The notes under the pieces were generated by a model that saw nothing but the letters and a program-made list of their open reading frames with translations, was not told the DNA's origin and searched no databases. DNA of 64,000 nucleotides, taken from positions 1 to 64,000 of the forward strand of contig JAJSLI010000021.1 in assembly GCA_021272315.1 (NCBI GenBank), written 5' to 3'. A program made the position numbers and the translations under genes. Of the stretch, positions 57,043 to 64,000 are shown piece by piece. Source of the DNA: Methylacidiphilales bacterium. GTDB lineage: Bacteria; Verrucomicrobiota; Verrucomicrobiia; Methylacidiphilales; UBA1321. Position 1 is the first letter of the stretch. Each line of letters starts with the position of its first letter.

Positions 57043-58416
57043 ATGACTCAGCCCGTTTGGTTCCGCCCGCTTGCCGCGCTTTTTCCGCGCGGAGTCGTCG
57101 TGAACGATGCCGCCGCGCTCTCCGCCCACGCGGGGGACGCCTGGTTTGCCAGCACGCTGCCGGAGGCCGTTGCCTTTCCGCGCCACGCCGCCGACGTCGC
57201 CAAGTTGTTGCGTTACGCCAACCGGAAAGGCATTCCCGTCACCGCGCGGGGCGCGGGGCGCGGCTACGTCGGGGGCTGCGTGCCGAAACGGGGCGGCATC
57301 GTCGTTTCATTCGCGCGGATGAACCGCATTCTCGAAATCAACCCCGTCGACGGCGTCGGCGTCGTCCAGCCCGGCGTCATCACCGGCGATTTCCAGGCGA
57401 AGACGCTCCAGCACGGCCTCCTCTACCCGCCCGATCCCGCCAGCCTGAAGGAATGCTCCCTCGGCGGCAACGTCGCCACCAACGCGGGCGGCCCGCGCTG
57501 CCTGAAATACGGCGTCACGCGCCACTACGTCCTCGGCCTCCAGGTCGTGCTCGCCGACGGCACGCTCGTCCGCGTCGGCGGACGCACGCAAAAGAACAAA
57601 AGCGGCTTCGATTTCGTCGGCCTTTTCGTCGGCGCGGAGGGCCTGCTCGGCCTGGTCACGGAAATCACCCTGCGGCTCATCCCCGTTCCGCCGGCCCGCG
57701 CCGTTCTCGCCGCCTCGTTCCGCAACGCGCCCGCCGCCGCCGCCGGCGTTCAGCACGTCTTCGAGCGGGGATTTCTCCCCTCCGCGCTCGAGATGGCGGA
57801 CCGGTTCACTCTCGAGGCCGCGCGCCGCCACCTCGGCTCGCAGCACCTCCCGCCCGGCGCCGCCCATCTTCTCGTCGAGATCGACGGCCAGCCCAATTCG
57901 GTCCACTCCGAGATCCACGCCCTCGCCGACATCCTCAGGTCGGGTGGCGCGCTCGACATCACCCTGGCCACGACCGAGCCCGAATGCGAACGCCTCTGGG
58001 GCCTGCGCCGCGAATTCTCCGCCTCGCTCAAGGCCACCGGCCTGACCAAGCTCAACGAGGACATCTGCGTGCCGCGCAGCCGCCTCGTCGACCTCTTCGA
58101 TTTCACCGCGCGCCTCCAGAAAAAATACGGCGTCGAGATCGCCTCCTTCGGCCACGCCGGCGACGGCAACATCCACGTCAATCTCATGGCCGACCTCGCC
58201 GTGCCCGGCGTGAAGAAAAAGACCGACCGCGCGCTCGACGAACTCTTTCGCCAGATCATCGCCTGGGGCGGCGCCATCACCGGCGAGCACGGCATCGGGC
58301 TGGCCAAGCTGCCCTGGTGGCCGAAAGCCGCCTCGCCCGAGTTGCGCCGCCTGCACCGTCTGGTCAAGAAAGCCCTGGACCCGAAAGGCATCCTGAATCC
58401 CGGGAAGTTTGTTTAA
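57043..58416 (+). CDS. FAD-linked oxidase, glycolate oxidase subunit GlcD-like
   Basis: FPRHAADVAKLLRYANRKGIPVTARGAGRGYVGGCVPKRGGIVVSFARMNRILEIN; C-terminal GEHGIGLAKLPW, LDPKGILNPGKF. Confidence 0.92.
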   Translation: MTQPVWFRPLAALFPRGVVVNDAAALSAHAGDAWFASTLPEAVAFPRHAADVAKLLRYANRKGIPVTARGAGRGYVGGCVPKRGGIVVSFARMNRILEINPVDGVGVVQPGVITGDFQAKTLQHGLLYPPDPASLKECSLGGNVATNAGGPRCLKYGVTRHYVLGLQVVLADGTLVRVGGRTQKNKSGFDFVGLFVGAEGLLGLVTEITLRLIPVPPARAVLAASFRNAPAAAAGVQHVFERGFLPSALEMADRFTLEAARRHLGSQHLPPGAAHLLVEIDGQPNSVHSEIHALADILRSGGALDITLATTEPECERLWGLRREFSASLKATGLTKLNEDICVPRSRLVDLFDFTARLQKKYGVEIASFGHAGDGNIHVNLMADLAVPGVKKKTDRALDELFRQIIAWGGAITGEHGIGLAKLPWWPKAASPELRRLHRLVKKALDPKGILNPGKFV

Positions 58417-58456
58417 ATGAAAAGATGCCTAGCCGCGTACCTGTCCCTTTTTTCCC

Positions 58457-58984
58457 ATGAATACACAGACAACTAAATTCTTAATAATAGCGCTAATTTT
58501 TCTGATCACCAGTGTAACTGTACCCGCCACGGGAGAGGCAGGAGATCTGGCTTGGGACAAAGAAATAGATGGCATTTTATTGGCGATAGAATGGATAAAA
58601 TGGACGGATAATAGCCGAGAGATGCAGGGCATTCGAATTCATCTGAAAAATGTCTCAGGAGTCACCAGATACTTCATAGAAGAAGGCTCTGATCAAGGTT
58701 TTCATATTTTTTATGATAATTCAGATGGCACCGAAATGCAGTTGCACAAAGATGACGGCCCATCTGGAATACAGACTTATACCTACACGCCAGTAGCTAG
58801 TCCGATTAATCCGGGGCAGACGATAACGGTAATCGTGCATTTACATTCGGAACAGGAAGTCAAAATCGTCAGAACAACACCTATTGGCTGCTCTGTTATG
58901 GTATCGGATCCTGCCGCCGGAGGTTATAAAAAAATAAGAACTACTCCTCGGATGCTGACTGAAATTTCAGTTGCCCCATTTTGA
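58457..58984 (+). CDS. AT-rich secreted hypothetical protein
   Basis: Signal peptide MNTQTTKFLIIALIFLITSVTVPATGEAG; composition clearly more AT-rich than flanks. Confidence 0.65.
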   Translation: MNTQTTKFLIIALIFLITSVTVPATGEAGDLAWDKEIDGILLAIEWIKWTDNSREMQGIRIHLKNVSGVTRYFIEEGSDQGFHIFYDNSDGTEMQLHKDDGPSGIQTYTYTPVASPINPGQTITVIVHLHSEQEVKIVRTTPIGCSVMVSDPAAGGYKKIRTTPRMLTEISVAPF

Positions 58985-59011
58985 AATCTAAAAGATGCCA
59001 TGGTGATGGTC

Positions 59012-59035
59012 AAGGTGCCCTGAAGAGAGCACCTT
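59012..59035. terminator. Hairpin AAGGTGC-N10-GCACCTT downstream of AT-rich ORF
   Basis: 7-bp perfect stem, 27 bp after the stop codon. Confidence 0.4.
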
Positions 59036-59118
59036 CTAAAGGGGTCAGTCCGTAGTATTGACACCACGTTTCCAAGCAAAGGCTTGCTTCCGCTGGTAAA
59101 ACCGCCTAAATTTCGTCT

Positions 59119-59325
59119 GTGAGCCTCACCGAAATCCTCGAAGAACTTCCCAAGCTCAAAACGGAAGAGCGGGACACCATCCTTCACCGCATCGAGGAGT
59201 TGGACGCCTTGGCCAGCCCGGAATTGTTGGCGGCCATCGACCAGGCGGAAGCCTTCCCCAGCGAGCACGATTTGCCGGCGGGAGAGGTGCGCCAGATGGT
59301 GAAGGCATGGGCGCATACCAGGTAG
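59119..59325 (+). CDS. Putative addiction-module antitoxin
   Basis: MSLTEILEELPKLKTEERDTILHRIEELDALASPELLAAIDQAEAF; overlaps downstream toxin ORF by 19 bp. Confidence 0.75.
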   Translation: MSLTEILEELPKLKTEERDTILHRIEELDALASPELLAAIDQAEAFPSEHDLPAGEVRQMVKAWAHTR

Positions 59326-59618
59326 TCATTACCCCTTACGCCTCCGGCGACCTGGAGCGGATCGTCCGTTACATTGCGCGAAATAATCCCGATGTGGCGC
59401 AGCAGTTCGGAGAAAAACTGGTGGATCGCGCCCTGAGCCTCAGTGAGACCGTGGTATGCCAAAGCGGCGGACGGTTGCCGAAGCGTCCCGGCGTGCGCAA
59501 ACTGATCGAAGGCAACTACCTCATCCTCTACCGCGTTTTACCGGAACAAAACAAAGTCCGCGTGCTTCGGTTCTGGCATGGAGCGCAAGACCGCGCCAAA
59601 CTCAGTCTGGGCGAGTAA
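59307..59618 (+). CDS. RelE/ParE-family toxin
   Basis: YQVVITPYASGDLERIVRYIARNNPDVAQQFGEKLVDRALSL...RLPKRPGVRKLIEGNYLILYRVLPEQNKVRVLRFWHGAQDR. Confidence 0.88.
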   Translation: MGAYQVVITPYASGDLERIVRYIARNNPDVAQQFGEKLVDRALSLSETVVCQSGGRLPKRPGVRKLIEGNYLILYRVLPEQNKVRVLRFWHGAQDRAKLSLGE

Positions 59619-59653
59619 AATGATGAGTGAAAAGGGGGACCAGCGCCAAAATT

Positions 59654-60148
59654 TCAAGTTATATCATCGCCAAAGATCGGTCCGGGCGGGTGGCCCTTTT
59701 TCTCGCGCAGAGCCTGCCGGATTTTTTCCAGCTCCTCGGTGCGATCGTCGGTTTCCTCCCACACTTCCTGGCTGACGTAAATCGGCGCCTTGGCCTGCGT
59801 CGCCAGCACCAGGCAGTCGCTGGGCCGCGCGTCGATCTCGATCAGCTTCGAGTGGATTTCGTTCTGGGCGCGCAGGATGATCCGGGCGAAATAAGTGTTG
59901 CTGCGCAGTGCGTTGATGACGACCCGCTCCACCTTGATCTCGAAGGCGTTGAAGATGAAGCCGATCAACTCGTGCGTCAAGGGCCGCTCGTTGTGCTCGC
60001 CGCGCATCGACATCGCGATGGCCCGGCCCACGCTCGGCTCGACGTGAATGACGAAACTCTTTTGCTCGTTGCCGATGAAAATTGCCAGAGTGTGCTGGTC
60101 CGTGGGGAAAACATCGAAGACCTCCACTCGAACAATGTCAGTGTTCAC
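59654..60148 (-). CDS. Bifunctional nuclease (BFN/DUF151) family protein
   Basis: VFPTDQHTLAIFIGNEQKSFVIHVEPSVGRAIAMSMRGEHNERPLTHELIGFIFNAFEIKVERVVINALRSNTYFARI...IDARPSDCLVLA. Confidence 0.88.
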   Translation of the reverse strand: MNTDIVRVEVFDVFPTDQHTLAIFIGNEQKSFVIHVEPSVGRAIAMSMRGEHNERPLTHELIGFIFNAFEIKVERVVINALRSNTYFARIILRAQNEIHSKLIEIDARPSDCLVLATQAKAPIYVSQEVWEETDDRTEELEKIRQALREKKGHPPGPIFGDDIT

Positions 60149-60233
60149 AAGCTATGTGTACCACCGCCGGGCACAAATGACAATGTCGGAAGGATTTCCT
60201 CCCCCGATTTTATCCGTGGAATTATCCGCGGAA

Positions 60234-60485
60234 TCAATCGACCGAAGGCGTGAAGCTCGGGCGGGGCAGGGCATTCGCCGGAGCCAGCGGTTGCGGCTTC
60301 GGAACGAGCGGGCACAAGGCCAGATCACCCTTGTAGTTGGCGACCACCCGCCCTGTTTGATCGTAGCAGGTGAAGGCGCTCTGCGTCACCGCCCGGGAGA
60401 TGTGATCGAGCGTGACATCCACGCCCGAAACAAGTGCGAACAGCGCGATGACCAGCAAGGTGAGAACTTTGAGAAAACGTTTCAT
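60234..60485 (-). CDS. Small membrane-anchored hypothetical protein
   Basis: MKRFLKVLTLLVIALFALVSGVDVTLDHISRAVTQSAFTCYDQTGRVVANYKGDLALCPLVPKP. Confidence 0.55.
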   Translation of the reverse strand: MKRFLKVLTLLVIALFALVSGVDVTLDHISRAVTQSAFTCYDQTGRVVANYKGDLALCPLVPKPQPLAPANALPRPSFTPSVD

Positions 60486-60510
60486 AACGTGGAAAAAATG
60501 TGAAGTCCAA

Positions 60511-61287
60511 CTATGACAGAAAACCGGTCAGAGGGCTAGTCGGATTTGCAGTGCGCGTCGGAGCCCCCAAACCGACCTCCCACGCCGCCCGGCCCGCCTC
60601 GACGGCCGCGCGAAACGCCCGGGCCATGCGCGCCGGGTCGCGGGCCGCGGCCAGCGCCGTGTTCACCAGCACGCCGTCGGCCCCAAGCTCGAGCGCCTCC
60701 GCCGCCTGCGACGGCGCACCCAGCCCGGCATCGACGATCACCGGCACCGTCGCCTGTTCAATGATGATCTCGATCTGAGCGCGCGTTTCCAAGCCGCGGT
60801 TCGAGCCAATCGGCGATCCCAGCGGCATCACCGTCGCCGTGCCCACGTCCTGCAGCCGCTTCGCCAGCACCGGGTCGGCATTGATGTAGGGCAGCACGGT
60901 GAAGCCCTCCTTCACCAATTGCTCCGCTGCCGCCAGCGTCTCAATCGGATCGGGCAGCAGGTAACGGGGATCCGGATGGATTTCGAGCTTCACCCATTTC
61001 GGCAGGCCGGCCGCCACCGCCAGTCGCGCCAGCCGCACCGCCTCGGAGGCGTTCATTGCGCCGCTGGTATTCGGCAACAGGAGATACTTCTTCGGGTCGA
61101 TGAAGTTCAGGATATCGGCGTAAGGATCGTCCTTGCCGGTCAGGTCGGCCCGACGCAGCGCCACCGTCACGATCTCGGTGCCGCTCGCCTCCAGCGCTTC
61201 CGCCATGGCTTGGTTGGAGGAAAATTTTCCCGTACCCACGAGCAGCCGTGAGCCAAACGTCCGTCCCGCAATCGTCAGACCGGTCAT
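60511..61287 (-). CDS. thiG: Thiazole synthase
   Basis: [42 protein letters not shown]...[20 protein letters not shown]...[27 protein letters not shown]. Confidence 0.95.
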   Translation of the reverse strand: MTGLTIAGRTFGSRLLVGTGKFSSNQAMAEALEASGTEIVTVALRRADLTGKDDPYADILNFIDPKKYLLLPNTSGAMNASEAVRLARLAVAAGLPKWVKLEIHPDPRYLLPDPIETLAAAEQLVKEGFTVLPYINADPVLAKRLQDVGTATVMPLGSPIGSNRGLETRAQIEIIIEQATVPVIVDAGLGAPSQAAEALELGADGVLVNTALAAARDPARMARAFRAAVEAGRAAWEVGLGAPTRTANPTSPLTGFLS

Positions 61288-61426
61288 AACTTCTTACTTT
61301 AGCCGCGACTTGTCACGGTCGCACGAATTATCTCATGCGCAGCGGTCTGTCTGTGACCGGTGCACTCGCTCAACATCAATAAACCCCCGTTGACATCGGG
61401 AGGCGTTTCCGGCAGCTTGGCGGGCT

Positions 61427-61690
61427 ATGGCTAATACTCGTTCCGCTGCCAAGCAGGCCCGCGCCGCGCTGCGCCGCCGCTCCCGCAACCGTGTTCAACT
61501 CAGCACCGTTCGCTCCTCCGAAAAGAAAATCCGCTCCTTGGCCAAGGCCGGCAACATCGCCGAAGCCGCCAAGCTGCTTTCCTCTTTCCAGTCGCAGATC
61601 GACCGCGCCGCCAAGACGGGCGTCGTTCACAAGAACACCGCGTCCCGCCACAAGCAGCGGGTTGCCGCCCTCCTCAAGCCGGCGAAATAA
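61427..61690 (+). CDS. rpsT: 30S ribosomal protein S20
   Basis: MANTRSAAKQARAALRRRSRNRVQLSTVRSSEKKI...GVVHKNTASRHKQRVAALLKPAK. Confidence 0.95.
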   Translation: MANTRSAAKQARAALRRRSRNRVQLSTVRSSEKKIRSLAKAGNIAEAAKLLSSFQSQIDRAAKTGVVHKNTASRHKQRVAALLKPAK

Positions 61691-61886
61691 GCCCTGCGCA
61701 CGGCGGTAACGCTTTGCCCTGAAAGGGCATCGCTGAGGTCAGATCGTCCGGACGGACCTACGGACGAAAAAATCTAACGAAAGGCAATATCTTTCCGGGC
61801 GGAGCCTTACTGCCGTAAGGCAGGTCTGCCGTGGGCGCACCTTTTCTTATTGGCACGCCTCAGAGTCACTGCTACCACTTTGTCGC

Positions 61887-64000
61887 TTGAGGACGCTGCG
61901 TCTTTTCCCACTTTTTACTGCCTTTTGTGTAATTTGCACAGCAGGCGTCTTGCCGTTGTTGGGCCAGGAAATGCCGGGTGCCACCGCCACCTCGACCACG
62001 GTCAGTTCCCGTGAGACGCCGGTTACCATCACGGCGGACGGCCAAAACACCTATCTTGGCGAAATTGCCACCGCCGATGACAACGTTATTCTCCGCTACA
62101 AAGACACGGTTATTTTCGCCGACCACATGATTTACGACCGCTCCAGCCACGTCGTTACCGCCAACGGCAACGTCCGCATCTTTACCGCCGATCGGGTCTA
62201 TCGCGGCGATAGCATGACCTACAATCTCACCACCAAGGCGATGACCTCGTCCGCCTTCTACGGGGGCGAATACCCGAAGTTTCTCACCGCCAAACAGGTC
62301 ACCACGCCGGAATTCAACCACTACCGCCTGACCAACGCCACCTTTACCACCAACAACCGGGAGAACCCCTCGTTCCACCTTGCCGCCAGCACCATCGAGT
62401 ACCGCCCCAACGATGAAGTCGTCCTCAAGAACGTTCTCTTTTACGTGGGCGACGTCCCCATCCTCTACTTCCCGATCATCGTCCAGTCTCTTACCGACTC
62501 GCGCCCCGTCTACCAGTTTTCCCTCGGGGATAGCGGACAGTTCGGCTATTTCATGAACAACGCCTACAACTGGGTGCTCGACGACAAGATACGCGGCACA
62601 GCCGAGTTTGACGTCCGCGAAAAGCGCGGCTATGCCGGCGGCGTCGACGTCCAGTACTACCCCAGCGCCTACAGCGAGATGCTCCTCAAGACTTACTATG
62701 CCCAGGACAACCTCTACGCCAAGACCTACACCCCGGGCGCCGTCTCCCGCGGCGATCTCTCCGACAATGACGTTTACGACGGCGTTCCCTCCGACAACCG
62801 TTACCGTATCGCTTATCAGCAGCATCTCCAATTCACGCCCGACTTCACTTCCATCGCCGACATCAATGCCTGGAGCGATCCCTGGATCACCCGCGACTAC
62901 TTTACCGGAGAGTACCAGCAGGAAAACCAGCCGCCCAACTTTGTCAACCTCCAGCAGTACAACCCCAACTACACCGTCTCCCTTCTGGCCAGCCCGCAGG
63001 TCAACCCCTTCTTCGAAACCGCCCAGCGCCTGCCCGAGTTTCAGGTCGAGACCAAGCAGCAGAAAATCTTTGATTGGCCCGTCGAGTACACCAGCCAGAG
63101 CAGCGTCGTCAGTTTCGAACTCCACTACGCCGACGTCAACGACTTCCAGAATCCCAGCGGGTACATTTACAGGTCCATTCCAAACTCCACCGCTTATGCG
63201 TATTACCACCCCAACGCCACCTACGACTACAATCCCAACCAGCTCACCAATTACAGCGCCGACCGTTACGATACCTACCACGAGTTCTCCTATCCGCACC
63301 AATACTTCAACTTTCTCTCCCTTACTCCGCGCATCGGCGGACGCCTCACCATCTATAACGACGACAACCAACCCGCCAACACCACCGACAATGACAAGAC
63401 GCGGCTGGCCGGCGATGTCGGTCTCGAGGGCGACTTCAAAATCTCCCGCACCTGGCTCAACGTTTCCAATCCCAACCTTGGCATCGACGGCATCCGCCAC
63501 GTTATCGAACCCTTTTTTGACTCCGAATTCGCCCCCTCGCCCACCGTCACGCCCAACAATATCCGCGGTTTCGATGACCGCCTCTATTCCACCACACCTC
63601 CCCCGCTCGACTGGACCGAATACAACTCCATCGACTCGATCGATAAGGAGGCTGTCGTCCGCTTCGGCGTGATCAACAGCCTCCAGACCAAGCGCGACGG
63701 CGCCAACACCGACCTTATCACCTGGAAGACTTACGCCGACGCTGATTTCGACCACAACTTCAGCGCCGCCACCCCCAACTCCACTTTCAGCAATCTCTTC
63801 AACAACATCAACTACAACGCCACCCAGCAATTCTCGTTCAGCTCGCAGAGCGCTCTCGCCATTACGGGCAACAGCTACAATCAGGTCATCAACTCCATCA
63901 ACTGGTTCCCCGACGCCTCCGTCAAGGCCAGCCTCGGCGACGCCTACATCAACCACAGCCCCATTTTCCCCAATGGCAACAGCATCGTGCTCGATCTTTT
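61887..64000 (+). CDS. lptD: LPS-assembly protein LptD (OstA), truncated by window end
   Basis: + strand frame stays open to the window end (absent from ORF track): TITADGQNTYLGEIATADDNVILRYKDTVIFADHMIYDRSSHVVTANGNVRIFTADRVYRGD...NVLFYVGDVPILYFPIIVQSL. TTG start with signal-peptide-like LRLFPLFTAFCVICTAGVLP; start uncertain. Confidence 0.82.
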   Translation, partial: MRTLRLFPLFTAFCVICTAGVLPLLGQEMPGATATSTTVSSRETPVTITADGQNTYLGEIATADDNVILRYKDTVIFADHMIYDRSSHVVTANGNVRIFTADRVYRGDSMTYNLTTKAMTSSAFYGGEYPKFLTAKQVTTPEFNHYRLTNATFTTNNRENPSFHLAASTIEYRPNDEVVLKNVLFYVGDVPILYFPIIVQSLTDSRPVYQFSLGDSGQFGYFMNNAYNWVLDDKIRGTAEFDVREKRGYAGGVDVQYYPSAYSEMLLKTYYAQDNLYAKTYTPGAVSRGDLSDNDVYDGVPSDNRYRIAYQQHLQFTPDFTSIADINAWSDPWITRDYFTGEYQQENQPPNFVNLQQYNPNYTVSLLASPQVNPFFETAQRLPEFQVETKQQKIFDWPVEYTSQSSVVSFELHYADVNDFQNPSGYIYRSIPNSTAYAYYHPNATYDYNPNQLTNYSADRYDTYHEFSYPHQYFNFLSLTPRIGGRLTIYNDDNQPANTTDNDKTRLAGDVGLEGDFKISRTWLNVSNPNLGIDGIRHVIEPFFDSEFAPSPTVTPNNIRGFDDRLYSTTPPPLDWTEYNSIDSIDKEAVVRFGVINSLQTKRDGANTDLITWKTYADADFDHNFSAATPNSTFSNLFNNINYNATQQFSFSSQSALAITGNSYNQVINSINWFPDASVKASLGDAYINHSPIFPNGNSIVLDL

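Noticed and set aside
57307-58356. 349-aa minus-strand ORF
   Set aside because: Antisense shadow of the GlcD-like CDS with no domain signature.
56664-58460. 598-aa + strand Arg-rich ORF
   Set aside because: Alternative frame of the GlcD-like gene and antisense to the TolA-like gene; Arg/Pro-rich composition typical of GC-rich shadow ORFs.
61288-61426. Possible TPP riboswitch upstream of thiG
   Set aside because: No CUGAGA/ACCUGAUC-type thi-box elements seen on the minus strand.
61872-63956. 694-aa minus-strand ORF, Val/Gly/Asp-rich
   Set aside because: Antisense to the lptD frame on the + strand, which has clear LptD motifs; the ORF has low-complexity antisense composition.

Overview
This is a high-GC, gene-dense chromosomal window. 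Gene content (Tol-Pal, LptD, MoxR/DUF58/vWA cluster, ebo cluster, TonB transport) fits a Gram-negative bacterium of the PVC group, probably Verrucomicrobia; that placement is inference. I support about 55 protein-coding genes and two tRNA-Ser genes. Main blocks: (i) nagB end, NUDIX, transaldolase, and a FliA-type sigma factor with a perfect palindrome over its start codon; (ii) GH5 glycosidase, glutathione peroxidase, ion channel with an unusual pore, carbonic anhydrase; (iii) a metal-transport/membrane cluster (about 8.2-15.7 kb) with an active-looking P1B-type ATPase lacking the CPx motif, a CorA-like protein truncated before the GMN motif, a second P-type ATPase paralogue with degenerate catalytic motifs, ExoD and two small one-helix basic proteins; (iv) a near-complete ebo cluster (21.3-27.1 kb) beside a tRNA-Ser gene; (v) a MoxR/DUF58/vWA/GATase-like cluster (27-41.7 kb); (vi) znuABC divergent from a TonB-dependent receptor and TonB, then SufT, ferritin and an Nramp transporter; (vii) pal/tolB/tolA-like genes; (viii) a small AT-rich island with a ParE/RelE-type toxin-antitoxin pair; (ix) thiG, rpsT and the start of lptD running off the window end. 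The best candidate for an undescribed system is cluster (iii): an active plus dead P-type ATPase pair with a truncated CorA and small single-helix proteins, possibly organelle-like (ferrosome/Fez-like). No database search was possible.
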